Below are positions 42,340 through 51,474 of a stretch of DNA of 64,000 nt, one piece after another; within the stretch, counting starts at the first letter, position 1; each line of letters begins with the position of its first letter. The translations under genes were made by a program, and so were the position numbers. The notes under the pieces are model-generated. The model did no database searches. It was given only the letters and a program-made list of their open reading frames with translations, and was not told the DNA's origin. Origin of the DNA: PALSA-505 sp035308365 (GTDB taxonomy: Bacteria > Actinomycetota > Actinomycetes > Streptosporangiales > Streptosporangiaceae); the NCBI GenBank assembly GCA_035308365.1, contig DATGGU010000031.1, positions 19,562 to 83,561 on the forward strand. The letters run 5' to 3'.

Positions 42340-43815
42340 TTAATAGGCACCATCGCCGTGGGTTACCGCGGACCAGGTCTTCCACAGAATCTGCAGATCC
42401 AGGGCGAAGGACCAGTTCTCCACGTAGCGCAGGTCCAGCCTGACCGCTTCCTCCCATGGCAGATCCGAGCGGCCGCTGACCTGCCACAGGCCGGTGATAC
42501 CCGGCCGGACGGCGAGCCTGCGGCGGACCTCGTCCCCGTATTTGGCCGCCTCTTCGGGCAGCGCCGGCCTGGGTCCTACCAGAGACATCTGGCCGGCCAG
42601 CACGTTGAAGAGCTGCGGCAGCTCGTCGAGGGAGTAGCGGCGCAGGATGGAGCCGACCCTGGTGATCCTCGGATCGTCCTTGATCTTGAACAGCAGGCCA
42701 TTGCCCTCGTTGTGCTGTTCGAGCAATTTTTTCTGCTGCTCCGCGTCGGTCACCATCGTGCGGAACTTGCAGACGTGGAACGGACGGCCGTTCCTGCCCA
42801 CCCTCACCTGGCGGAAGAAGACCGGCCCGCGGTCGCCGAGCTTCACCGCGGCCGCAATGACCAGGAACACCGGAGCGAGCAGCAGCAGGGCCGATGCCGC
42901 GGCCAGCCGGTCGAACAAGCTCTTGATCGCCTGCCTCGCCCCGGTCAGGTCGGGGTGGTCCATATAGAGCAACGGCAGCCCGGCGGCGGAGCGGATGCTG
43001 GTGCGTGGGCCAGCCACGTCCAGCAAGGCCGGTGCCAGGCACAGCTCGGTGTCGGTCTTCTCGAGTTCCCAGGCGAGCTTGCGCAGCTCGGCCCCGTTCA
43101 TCTCAGGGCAGGCGAGCACCGCCACGGTGTCCGCGTCGGACTGGCGCACCGCGGGCATCACGTCCGCGAGGCCGCCGTGTACCGGAACCCCACCGAGATT
43201 CGTATCGGATTCAGCACTGCCAGCAAGGCAGACAGCCACGACCGACAGGCCGTGATATGGCTCCCTGCGCAGCTCATTGATCAGGGCTTCCACATCTTTC
43301 GGATGCCCGACCGCAACAGCACGCCGCATGCACCCCCCCAGTGCGCGAACCTTGTGCAGCCGCTTGCGGAGCCAGTATCTCGCGACCATGTCCAGTGCGA
43401 CAACACAGGGCATGGCAATGACGACATAGCCACGTTCCACCTTGGCGGTCGTGGCGTAGGAAGCGATTGCGACGGCAGCGGTCAGGGCGATGCCGGCGTT
43501 GATGATGCGACGGAACTCGTCGGCCCCGGCACCGATGATCCGGGCCTCATATCCCCTGGCCAGCGCGACGAAAGTGATCCAGGCAATCGGTAGCACAGCG
43601 GTGAGCGCCACGTAGGCGGGCGGGATGTGCCCCAGCCCGCGGGTGTCAATACGGCTACGGAGGGCAAGCGCGCCAGCGAGCAGCGCGGCACCTCCGTCAA
43701 CGATCATGGCTTGACGGAGATATCTCCCCGTCCAGCTAATGACATTCGGTGTGGCCCGCTCACCTACGGCTATGCCGAGGCTTCCGCCAGGCCGCACCGC
43801 AATGCGTTCTCGCAC
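42340..43815 (-). CDS. undecaprenyl-phosphate sugar phosphotransferase (WbaP-type initiating enzyme)
   Basis: A 491-residue polyprenyl phosphate sugar-1-phosphate transferase that starts repeat-unit synthesis. The N-terminal half has about four membrane helices and a CoA-binding-like region (VAVGHPKDVEALINEL). After a fifth helix (about residues 308-330) comes the catalytic domain, with FHVCKFRTMV, RYSLDELPQLFNVLAGQMSL, VGPRP and AVRPGITGLWQVSGR in family order. The GTG start at 43815 has GGAGG about 10 nt upstream. It is the first gene, at the right end, of the minus-strand half of the polysaccharide locus. The sugar transferred (for example galactose or glucose) cannot be told from sequence. 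Confidence 0.93.
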   Translation of the reverse strand: MRERIAVRPGGSLGIAVGERATPNVISWTGRYLRQAMIVDGGAALLAGALALRSRIDTRGLGHIPPAYVALTAVLPIAWITFVALARGYEARIIGAGADEFRRIINAGIALTAAVAIASYATTAKVERGYVVIAMPCVVALDMVARYWLRKRLHKVRALGGCMRRAVAVGHPKDVEALINELRREPYHGLSVVAVCLAGSAESDTNLGGVPVHGGLADVMPAVRQSDADTVAVLACPEMNGAELRKLAWELEKTDTELCLAPALLDVAGPRTSIRSAAGLPLLYMDHPDLTGARQAIKSLFDRLAAASALLLLAPVFLVIAAAVKLGDRGPVFFRQVRVGRNGRPFHVCKFRTMVTDAEQQKKLLEQHNEGNGLLFKIKDDPRITRVGSILRRYSLDELPQLFNVLAGQMSLVGPRPALPEEAAKYGDEVRRRLAVRPGITGLWQVSGRSDLPWEEAVRLDLRYVENWSFALDLQILWKTWSAVTHGDGAY

Positions 43816-44300
43816 TTCCCTGCCCCTCCATCCGACCCAGGCCGCCGGTTGTTCCCATCAGGGACGGAGCACCGGGGACCCCCTCCACGTACAGGCACGC
43901 AGCACTCCCGGTAATGCTCCTACGGGTCTGACGCCTAACGATAGCGGGCGGTTGTCATCAACGGTTAAAAACGGATGACTTTCCCGTTTCCGGATAAATA
44001 TGGTAATCCGACCAGAAAGATAGGAAACCATCACTCTCCCCCAAGTCCATGAGATGCCAGGGCTTGGTTTGCAACGCCGCAGCCGCGAAACATGCTCCCT
44101 GGCTAAAACTTCTCAACAGGTGATGAGGAACGCATCTGAGTACACGGTGCAAGACCGTGGCTTTGTGCTATTCAGACAAGCCATAAACACGTAATATCGT
44201 GGTAGCTGACAGTGATCATGAGGCGAGGCCCGCGCCCGCCGGCCGACGGGAGGGCCGGCACCGTAAGGCGCCGGTCGGGGCCGGTTGACTACGCAGCGTT
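43816..44300. promoter_or_regulatory. 485-nt region upstream of wbaP
   Basis: No gene is recognised. It is one of the most AT-rich parts of the window (for example GGATAAATATGGTAATC near 43992) and probably carries the wbaP promoter on the minus strand. A small hairpin, CACGG-7 nt-CCGTG, is at 44143-44159. A GC-rich stem-forming stretch near 44224-44285, just after the pth stop, may be the pth terminator. I could not match it to a known riboswitch. Confidence 0.45.
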
Positions 44301-44879
44301 TCATGAGCGAGTGTGAAACTCGTTCTGGGCAGGGCCGAGCCCGTCCCGGAGCAATGCCTCCACGGCGTCCGCGCAACGCTCGATGAGCAGCGGAAGTTCC
44401 TTGCGCTCCGCCGTGGCGAAGTCGCGCAGCACGAACACCGCAGGGTCCATCCGGCCGGGCGGCCTGCCGATCCCGAACCTGACCCGGTAGTAGTCGGGCG
44501 AGCCGAGCGCCGCGCTCACCGAGCGCAACCCATTGTGCCCACCGGGACCGCCGCCGAGCTTGAGCCTGATTTCACCGAACGGAACATCAAGCTCATCATG
44601 GATCACCACGATCCGGCTTGATGGAATCTTGTAGAAATCGCGCAGCGCGGCTACTGACCCACCCGACAGGTTCATGTATGACCGGGCTATGCCGAGCGTC
44701 ACAGGAACGCCAGACAGCGTTCCTTCGGCGATATCGGCACGGGCTCTGTGCCGCTTGAACCTGACACCCATCCGTTCGGCCAGCAGCTCCACGACCATGC
44801 GCCCTGCATTGTGCCGGTTCCCCACATATTCCAGGCCGGGATTGCCGAGTCCGATGATAAGCCAACGGTCCCCGCTCAT
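44301..44879 (-). CDS. pth: peptidyl-tRNA hydrolase
   Basis: A 192-residue enzyme that releases peptides from prematurely dissociated peptidyl-tRNA. Clear motifs are IGLGNPGLEYVGNRHNAG (with the catalytic-site Asn and His), YMNLSGGSV, IHDELDVPFGEIRLK and GGGPGGHNGLRS. Length and ends are standard. It sits just downstream of rplY on the same strand, as in mycobacteria, where pth and rplY also adjoin. Confidence 0.97.
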   Translation of the reverse strand: MSGDRWLIIGLGNPGLEYVGNRHNAGRMVVELLAERMGVRFKRHRARADIAEGTLSGVPVTLGIARSYMNLSGGSVAALRDFYKIPSSRIVVIHDELDVPFGEIRLKLGGGPGGHNGLRSVSAALGSPDYYRVRFGIGRPPGRMDPAVFVLRDFATAERKELPLLIERCADAVEALLRDGLGPAQNEFHTRS

Positions 44880-44926
44880 GCCGGATCCCTCGCGGGTCGC
44901 CTTCCGGCGGAGCCGGATCAGCCGGG

Positions 44927-45577
44927 TTATTCGCTGTTCCCGGAGGGTTCCGCCTCGGCAACGGCCGGCGGCGCCTCGGGCGCGACCTCGGCCGGCACCT
45001 CGGCCTCGACCCCAAGCTCGGCTTCTATCTGCTCGGCGGTCGGCGCGGCGATGACATGCAGCACGAGAGCCTCGGGGTCGGCGGCGAGCGTCACACCACG
45101 GGGCAGGCTGAGATCCGCCGCGTGCACGGCAGTGCCGACCTCCATGCCCTCCACGTCGACCTCGAATGCCTGAGGGATGTGGGTGGCCTCGGCCTCGACC
45201 AGCACCTGGACCATCTGCTGGTCGAGAATCCCGCCGGGGAACACCTCACCGACGACCCGGACCGGAACCTCGACCGTGACCTTCTCGCCCTGCCGGACCA
45301 GAATGAGGTCCACGTGCTCGACAAAGCCCTTGATCGGGTTTCGCTGGACCGCCTTGGGCAGGGCCAGCTCGTGCCCGTTCGGCAGGCCTTCGAGCCTGAT
45401 CAGCACGTTCGGGGTCTTCAGCGCCATCATCAGGTCGTGACCGGGCAGCGTGAGATGCCGGGTATCGGTGCCGTGCCCGTACAGAACCGCGGGCACCTTG
45501 CCCAGGACACGGGTCCGGCGGGCCGGGCCCTTTCCGAACTCGGTGCGCGGCTCCGCGGAAATAGGAACCTCAGGCAC
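44927..45577 (-). CDS. rplY: 50S ribosomal protein L25/general stress protein Ctc
   Basis: A 216-residue long-form L25 (TL5/CTC type). It has an N-terminal 5S rRNA-binding domain (RTEFGKGPARRTRVLGKVPAV, then YGHG) and the C-terminal beta domain (EVPVRVVGEVFPGGILDQQM, EVDVEGMEVGTAVHAADL). The acidic Ala/Pro/Glu tail of about 35 residues is typical of actinobacterial forms. The ATG start and 47-nt gap to pth fit a shared transcript. Confidence 0.95.
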   Translation of the reverse strand: MPEVPISAEPRTEFGKGPARRTRVLGKVPAVLYGHGTDTRHLTLPGHDLMMALKTPNVLIRLEGLPNGHELALPKAVQRNPIKGFVEHVDLILVRQGEKVTVEVPVRVVGEVFPGGILDQQMVQVLVEAEATHIPQAFEVDVEGMEVGTAVHAADLSLPRGVTLAADPEALVLHVIAAPTAEQIEAELGVEAEVPAEVAPEAPPAVAEAEPSGNSE

Positions 45578-45805
45578 GGCAGGAACTCCTTACATGTAAC
45601 GATTGAGCGTCCGCCTCGGCCACCACACCAACGGCCGGCGTAAGCATGGGACGCACATGCAGCCAACGTAGTCTAGCCGAGGACCACACCCGCCGCGTAA
45701 CCGGTCCGGACAGTTACCCGGGGAACAGGCCGCTTCTTCCCGCCGGGCATACGAGTGGCCGGCCACCGGTTAGGGGACCGGCCACCGCACACACGCCCGG
45801 GCTGA

Positions 45806-46048
45806 CTACCCGTCGTATATGGTTTCTTCCTTTTCGGTGTCGCCAGACCCGGTTTCGCCTTCGCCGCCTTCGCTGCCTTCGCTGCTTTCGCCACCTTCGG
45901 TGGTGGTACCCGGCTCCGCTCCGTCGTAGATCGTGCCCTGCTTCTCCGACCCCGGCGGCCGGTCTTGACTGAGCTCGGGCTCAGGACCGGCGTCGTTGAT
46001 CTCTACTTCGACCTCGGAATACTGGCCCGTGGTCTTGGATTCCCCCAT
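45806..46048 (-). CDS. small acidic protein with duplicated TIYDG motif, unknown function
   Basis: An 80-residue, very acidic protein of Glu, Gly, Ser and Thr with no membrane span. The pentapeptide TIYDG occurs in the middle (about residues 39-43) and again as the extreme C-terminus. A strong GGAGG about 9 nt before the ATG supports that it is translated. It lies 123 nt downstream of the SARP regulator on the same strand. In Streptomyces a small protein gene (afsS) sits just downstream of afsR, so this position is suggestive, but the TIYDG repeat is not the AfsS repeat. It is not Pup, since the C-terminal Gly-Gly-Glu/Gln is missing. I cannot assign a function. Confidence 0.6.
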   Translation of the reverse strand: MGESKTTGQYSEVEVEINDAGPEPELSQDRPPGSEKQGTIYDGAEPGTTTEGGESSEGSEGGEGETGSGDTEKEETIYDG

Positions 46049-46171
46049 TGATCCATCCCTCCGTATTGACTGCCCAGGCCGGGTGCATCATATCGGCAGA
46101 GATCGATACGACGTGGGCACAATCACCGTATACGGCGGTATCCCGCCATTTCTGCGGCCCTCCCGGTGGCG

Positions 46172-49012
46172 TTAACTCTCCGTATCGCCGAGTTTGGCCA
46201 GGCCGGAGCGAATTTCCTCGACCTGCTTGTGATCGCTCAGCTCCCCGAAGATCCGCTGCGCTTCGGTCAGCGACTCGCGCGCCTCAGCCAGCCGCCCCGC
46301 ACGCTGCAGGGCCGTGCCAAGCAGCCGGAGGGTCGTGGCCTCGCCGTGCAGGTTGCCAATGGAGCGCCACATGCCACGGGACTCGCTCAGGCTGTGCAAG
46401 GCGTCGGCGATCCGGTCCAGGCTCAAATACACGTCACCTAGCTCGCTGAGCGAATCAGCCTCAGCCATCTTGTCGTCCAGCTCCCGGAAGATCGTCAGCG
46501 CCTCTTGGATACAGGCGATCGCCTCCTCGCTGCGCCCCAGCTCGCGGTACGCCCAGCCCATGTTGCCCAGGGCGACTCCCTCACCGTAGCGACGGCCGAT
46601 CTCGCGCTGCAGAACCAGCGATCGCTCGCTGGCTTCGAGGGCTTCACTGAACCGGCCCAGATGGGTCCAGGCGGTCGCCATGTTCGTCGTTGCCCGTGCC
46701 TCATGCCTGCGGTCGCCGATCTCCTGGTCGATGGCCAGCGCCTGTTCGAAGAACCCGATCGCCTCTTCGCTGCGCTGCAGCCCGTAGGCCATGCCCAGGT
46801 TGTTCAGCATCCACGCTTCGGCCTGGCGGTCGGCTAGCTTGCGCGCGCTGTCCAGGCCAATCCGGTGGGTGGTGATCCAGTCCGCCCAGTGGCTGTGCCG
46901 GTAGAAGAAACCCATCGTCGCGGCCGGCAATTGCCAGGCGATGTCGAGCAGGCCGCTCGCGGCTGCCTGACGAGTGGCCGCGACCAGGCTGGCCCGCTCG
47001 TCCTCCGACCACTTCAGAGCCTCATCCGGCGAGCCGAACGTCAGCGGCCTTATCCCCGGGTCCGCCGAACCAACCGGAACCCGCACATAGTGGGGCGAGA
47101 TGATCCTCGCGGCGGCCTCAGCGGTGTTCAGGTACCAGGACAGGATCCGCCGCGTGGCATTCTCCCTGACCTGAGCGGGCTCGGCCTCGCTCAGTTCGCT
47201 CGCGTACACCCGCAGCAGGTCGTGCAGCCGGTACCGGTCAAGGTCCGGGGATTCCAGCAGGTGCACATCGACGAGTTGCTCCAGTGCGTCCACCGTCCTG
47301 GCATCTGGCTGGCCAAACAGCGCGGCGGCGGCCGGCAGCCCGATGGTCGGCCCTTCCCACAGGCCGAGCAGCCGGAATGCCTGAGCCGGGCCGATCCCGT
47401 CCGCGGTCGTTGCCGGGGGCAGATCAGCGAAGCTGACCTCGAAGCTGGCGCGGACGGCGAGATCGCCGACCTTCAGCTCATCGAGGCGTCCCTGCTGGCT
47501 GCGCAGCCGGTCAGCCAGCGCGCGGACGGTCCAGCGGGGCCGGGCAGCCAGCCGTGCGCCGGCGATCCTGATAGCCAGCGGAAGGCCGGCGCAGGCGGTG
47601 AGCACCTCGCCGGTGGCATCGGGCTCGGCGTCGGCGCGCTGGGCACCCACGATGCCAGCGAACAGCGCCCGTGCTTCCACCATCTCGAGCACATCGAGGT
47701 CGACCAGCCGGGCGGCCGGGAGAGCGGGCAGGTTCTTCCGGCTGGTGACCAGCACGGCGCAGGACGAGCTGCCCGGCAGCAACGGCCGGACCTGGGCGGA
47801 ATCGCGGGCGTTGTCCAGGACGATGAGCACCCGGCGACCGGCCAGCCGGGTCCGGTACAGCGCGGCGCGCTCATCCTCGTCGACCGGTATGTGCTTGTCA
47901 TCCACGCCAAGATCACGCAGGAACCTGGCCAGCACGTCGCCCGGGGCCAGCGGCTGCACGGTGGCGCCGAGCAGATCCACGTAAAGCTGGCCGTCGGGGA
48001 ACCGGGGCCGCAGCCGGTGCGCGGCATGCACGGCAAGGGTGGTCTTACCGAGACCACCAGCCCCGGTGACCACCGCGACCATGACCGCCCCCGGACTGTC
48101 GTCGTCCTCGTCACGCGGGTGCAGCTCGCACAGCCGGTTCACACCCTCGGCCCGCCCGGTGAAGTCGGAGATGTCGATGGGCAACTGCATGGGCGGGTCG
48201 GACGGCGACTGCTCATGTTCAGCCTGATCCGCTGCCGTCTCAGCAGGGCCTGCCTGAGGCTCCCGCTGCCAGGTGTCCCTGGTGAGGATGTCTTCGAACA
48301 GCCGCTGCAGCTTCTCTCCGGGATCGACGCCGAGCTGCTCGGAGATCGCCTCCTTGGCCCGCTGATAGGTGGTCAGCGCCTCCGCGTGCCGGCCCGCGCC
48401 ATCCAGCGCCTGCATCAGCAGGCCCCAGAACCCCTCCCGCATGGGATGGTCGGCGACCAGCCGGAACAGCTCGGGTGTGACCTGTGCATGCCGCCCGCAG
48501 CTCAGGTCGGCCGCCAGACGCAGCTCCTGGGCGTCAAGCCGGGCTTCCTCCAGCCGCTCGGCCTCGGCGGTGACCAGGGCCGAGGGTGGCACGTCGATCA
48601 GCGCGCCACCCTTCCACAGGGCGAGTGCCTCGGTGAGCAGCTCGGCTCCGTGTTCGGTTTTGTGACCGGCCAGCGCCTGCCTGGCCTCCCGGACCAGGGC
48701 GTCGAACCGGGTGGCGTCCAGATCCCCAGGTTCCAGGGCGATCTGGTAGCCCGGCGCCCGGGTGCGCAGGACCTCACCGCGCTCGTCGCCGATGAGCTGG
48801 CGCAACCGCAGGACGTAGATGCTGACCAGGTTGTTCGCTCTGGCGGGTGGCTTATCGTCCCAGATCTCATGGATCAGCCGGTCGGTCGAGACCACCTGGC
48901 CAGCGTTGATCAGCAGCGCGGCCAGCAGGGACCGCCACTTGGGGGCACCGATCCCTGCCCAGGCCTGACCGGTCCAGAACTCAACTGGCCCCAGGATCCG
49001 AAAGCGCACCAC
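46172..49012 (-). CDS. SARP family transcriptional regulator with NB-ARC and TPR domains (AfsR-like)
   Basis: A 946-residue regulator. The N-terminal winged helix (about residues 1-95, with GAPKWRSLLAALLINAGQVV) and bacterial activator domain (about 100-245) match SARPs. An NB-ARC/STAND ATPase follows with the P-loop VTGAGGLGKTTLAVHAA near 320 and VLIVLDNARD near 395, then a winged region. A C-terminal array of TPR-like repeats at about 700-940 has pairs such as ALAIDQEIGDRRHEA and AYRELGRSEEAIACI. Such proteins switch on secondary metabolism or envelope genes after signal-dependent oligomerisation. The GTG at 49012 gives the normal N-terminus MVRFRILG. No direct link to the polysaccharide locus is shown. 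Confidence 0.9.
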   Translation of the reverse strand: MVRFRILGPVEFWTGQAWAGIGAPKWRSLLAALLINAGQVVSTDRLIHEIWDDKPPARANNLVSIYVLRLRQLIGDERGEVLRTRAPGYQIALEPGDLDATRFDALVREARQALAGHKTEHGAELLTEALALWKGGALIDVPPSALVTAEAERLEEARLDAQELRLAADLSCGRHAQVTPELFRLVADHPMREGFWGLLMQALDGAGRHAEALTTYQRAKEAISEQLGVDPGEKLQRLFEDILTRDTWQREPQAGPAETAADQAEHEQSPSDPPMQLPIDISDFTGRAEGVNRLCELHPRDEDDDSPGAVMVAVVTGAGGLGKTTLAVHAAHRLRPRFPDGQLYVDLLGATVQPLAPGDVLARFLRDLGVDDKHIPVDEDERAALYRTRLAGRRVLIVLDNARDSAQVRPLLPGSSSCAVLVTSRKNLPALPAARLVDLDVLEMVEARALFAGIVGAQRADAEPDATGEVLTACAGLPLAIRIAGARLAARPRWTVRALADRLRSQQGRLDELKVGDLAVRASFEVSFADLPPATTADGIGPAQAFRLLGLWEGPTIGLPAAAALFGQPDARTVDALEQLVDVHLLESPDLDRYRLHDLLRVYASELSEAEPAQVRENATRRILSWYLNTAEAAARIISPHYVRVPVGSADPGIRPLTFGSPDEALKWSEDERASLVAATRQAAASGLLDIAWQLPAATMGFFYRHSHWADWITTHRIGLDSARKLADRQAEAWMLNNLGMAYGLQRSEEAIGFFEQALAIDQEIGDRRHEARATTNMATAWTHLGRFSEALEASERSLVLQREIGRRYGEGVALGNMGWAYRELGRSEEAIACIQEALTIFRELDDKMAEADSLSELGDVYLSLDRIADALHSLSESRGMWRSIGNLHGEATTLRLLGTALQRAGRLAEARESLTEAQRIFGELSDHKQVEEIRSGLAKLGDTES

Positions 49013-49408
49013 ACCGTCCGTTCAAGGCAACATCACGTGCTATCGAACCCGTGTCGATCTTAACTCCCAGGCCATAGCCGGATGCCGCCCCTCACGTCTG
49101 GCCCGCGCACCGATCTGGCGCCCAGGGAGCGAACCGCTTAATCGAAAGTTAATCACGATGTGCATGGGATCCGCGATGCTATGGGGCGATTCCGAGCCGC
49201 CCGCTCGCATTCCCGCGCGGAGCGCAGACCGTCGTTTCCAGGCCTCGGCGCTGTGCTCCGGAAGGCTGCGGCGTGGCCGTAGCGCCCGGGATCCGCGAGG
49301 GGGCTGGTGGCCGCCGTCTTCGTCACTATCTCGGGGGCGAAGACAGCGGTCACCTACAGTGACCACGAAAAGACGGCAGAAAGCCCCGGCGAGCCGGACA
49401 GCTGCAGG
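49013..49408. other. 396-nt intergenic region between prs and the SARP gene
   Basis: No gene or clear repeat is recognised. Both flanking genes are on the minus strand, so this must hold the prs terminator and the SARP promoter. GC content stays high and small open frames have no ribosome sites. Confidence 0.4.
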
Positions 49409-50416
49409 TCAGCTCTGGCCGTCGAACAGGCTTGTGACCGAGCCCTCGCTGAACACCTCGTTGATCGCCCTGGCGATCAGCGGCGCGATGGACAGCACGG
49501 TGAGCTTGTCGATCCGCTTCTCGTGCGGGATCGGCAGCGTGTTGGTGATGATGATCTCGCTGATCCTGGAGTTCTTCAGGGTGTCCATGGCGTGGCCGGA
49601 GAGAACGCCATGCGTGGCCGCCACGATGACCTGGTCCGCACCCTCCTCGAACAGCGCCTCCGCGGCGTTCACTATCGTCGCCCCGGTGTCGACCATGTCG
49701 TCGACCAGCAGGCAGGTGCGGCCCTGCACCATGCCGACGACCTCGAGCACCTTGACCTGGTTGGCCACATCAGGATCGCGCCGCTTGTGGATGATCGCCA
49801 GCGGGCAGCCGAGCCGGTCGGTCCACCGTTCGCAGACCCGGACCCGGCCGGCGTCCGGAGCGACCACGGTGATCTGCCGCAGGTCGACCCGGCTCTCCAG
49901 GTAGTCGGCGAGGATGGGCAGCGCGAACAGATGGTCGACCGGGCCGTCGAAGAAGCCCTGGATCTGGGCGGTGTGCAGGTCGACGGCCATCAGCCGGTCG
50001 GCCCCGGCCGTGGCGAACAGGTCTGACATCAGCCGGGCCGAGATCGGCTCCCTGCCCCGGCTCTTCTTGTCCTGCCTGGCATAGCCATAGAACGGCGTCA
50101 CCACGGTGATCCGCCGCGCCGAAGCCCGCTTCAGCGCGTCGACCATGATGAGCTGCTCCATGATCCACTGGTTGATCGGAGCGGTGTGGCTCTGCAGCAC
50201 GAACGTGTCGCAGCCACGGACCGACTCCAGCGACCGGACGAAGATCTCGCCGTTGGCGAAGTCGGAGATCTTGGTCGGGGTGACCTCGACGCCCAGGCAC
50301 CCGGCGACTTCCCCGGCCAGCTCGGGGTGTGCCCGCCCGGAGAACAGCAGCAGCCGCTTGGCGGCGGGTGGCCGGGGCCCGCCGAGCCGGTCAGCCAGCG
50401 AATGGTTTTCGCTCAC
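49409..50416 (-). CDS. prs: ribose-phosphate pyrophosphokinase
   Basis: A 335-residue enzyme that makes phosphoribosyl pyrophosphate from ribose 5-phosphate and ATP. Family motifs include FANGEIFVRSLESVRGCDTF, VTPFYGYARQDKKSRGREPI, MAVDLHTAQIQGFF and the PRPP-binding loop CLLVDDMVDTGATI. The N-terminal 20 residues are a short extension. The GTG start overlaps the glmU stop by 4 nt (GTGA); glmU-prs adjacency is conserved in many bacteria. Confidence 0.97.
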   Translation of the reverse strand: MSENHSLADRLGGPRPPAAKRLLLFSGRAHPELAGEVAGCLGVEVTPTKISDFANGEIFVRSLESVRGCDTFVLQSHTAPINQWIMEQLIMVDALKRASARRITVVTPFYGYARQDKKSRGREPISARLMSDLFATAGADRLMAVDLHTAQIQGFFDGPVDHLFALPILADYLESRVDLRQITVVAPDAGRVRVCERWTDRLGCPLAIIHKRRDPDVANQVKVLEVVGMVQGRTCLLVDDMVDTGATIVNAAEALFEEGADQVIVAATHGVLSGHAMDTLKNSRISEIIITNTLPIPHEKRIDKLTVLSIAPLIARAINEVFSEGSVTSLFDGQS

Positions 50417-51474
50417 GCGCTCTGTGCTCCCTCGCTACCCTGCACCTCGGAACCTGGTCTCAGATCGGCGAACGGGCCGACACTCGCGCCGGGGCCGATC
50501 CGGGCCGATACGCAGACGGAATGGGTCACGGCCGCGTTCCGCGCCACCGTAGTATCCGTCAGCAGGCAGCCGGGGCCGATGCGCGCCCCGGCCTCGATGG
50601 TCGTGTGTCCCCGGAGCTGACTGCCCGGGCCGATCTCCACGTCGGCTTCCAGCCGCACGTCGGCGTCGATCCACGTGGTCGCCGGGTCGACGACCGTCAC
50701 CCCGGCGTGCATCCAGCGGGCCAGCACCCGGTCGTTATACAGCCGGCGTGCTCTGGCCAGCTGCACGCGGTCGTTGACGCCCTCCACCTCGGCCGGGTCG
50801 GCGGCGCGGACACAGCCGGCCAGGTGGCCATCGGCCCGCAGAATGGCGACTACATCGGTGAGATATTCCTCGCCCTTGGCGTTGTCGGTGGCCACCCGCT
50901 TGACCGCGTCGGCGAGCAGATCTCCGTCGAATGCGTACACACCCGAGTTGATCTCGTCGATCGCCCGCTGCTCCGGCGTGGCGTCGACTTCCTCGACGAT
51001 CTCGGTGAGCGCCCCGCCGCCGTCGCGCACGATCCGGCCGTAGCCGGTGGGGTTGGGTACCCGTGCGGTGAGGGCGGTCACGGCGTTGCCCGCCGCCTGG
51101 TGCGCGGCGGCCAGTTCGGCCAGCGTCTCGCTGCGCAACAACGGGGTGTCACCGTAGGTCACCACGACCACGCCATGAATCTGGCCGACGGCCTCCAGCG
51201 CCGTGCGGACCGCGTGGCCGGTCCCCCCCTGCTGGTGCTGGACCACCACCGTAGCCTCGGGCGCCTGCCCGGCAATGTGGGCGGACACCAGCTCCCTGCC
51301 CTGGCCCACGACGACGATCAGCCGGTCCGGCCGGAGATCCGCGGCCGTCGCGAGTACGTGCCCGAGCATCGTGCGGCCGCCCAGAGCGTGCAGGACCTTG
51401 GGGGTACGGGACTTCATCCGCCTGCCCTCGCCCGCGGCAAGGATGATCACGGCTGCGGGGCGGCTCTCGGTCAC
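50413..51474 (-). CDS. glmU: GlmU uridylyltransferase lacking most of the acetyltransferase domain
   Basis: A 353-residue protein; actinobacterial GlmU is normally about 480-500. The N-terminal pyrophosphorylase is complete: LAAGEGRRMKSRTPKVLHAL, QHQQGGTGHAV, TYGDTPLL and GVNDRVQLARA. The left-handed beta-helix begins (PATTWIDADVRLEADVEIGP) but stops just after GPFADLRPGS. The segment with the acetyltransferase active site (the H-V-G-N/K-N, N-H-L-T-Y-x-G-D region and C-terminal arm) is missing. The stop lies in a clean GTGA overlap with prs, so a recent frameshift is not obvious. It should still make UDP-sugar from the 1-phosphate, but glucosamine-1-phosphate acetylation would need another enzyme. 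Confidence 0.93.
   Translation of the reverse strand: MTESRPAAVIILAAGEGRRMKSRTPKVLHALGGRTMLGHVLATAADLRPDRLIVVVGQGRELVSAHIAGQAPEATVVVQHQQGGTGHAVRTALEAVGQIHGVVVVTYGDTPLLRSETLAELAAAHQAAGNAVTALTARVPNPTGYGRIVRDGGGALTEIVEEVDATPEQRAIDEINSGVYAFDGDLLADAVKRVATDNAKGEEYLTDVVAILRADGHLAGCVRAADPAEVEGVNDRVQLARARRLYNDRVLARWMHAGVTVVDPATTWIDADVRLEADVEIGPGSQLRGHTTIEAGARIGPGCLLTDTTVARNAAVTHSVCVSARIGPGASVGPFADLRPGSEVQGSEGAQSA

Noticed and set aside
43816..44300. wbaP upstream region considered as a c-di-GMP or c-di-AMP riboswitch
   Set aside because: Only one short hairpin is evident and I could not find the conserved core of either class; a covariance-model search would be needed.
45806..46048. Small acidic protein considered as Pup (prokaryotic ubiquitin-like protein)
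   Set aside because: It lacks the C-terminal Gly-Gly-Gln/Glu and the proteasome genes; its C-terminus is TIYDG.
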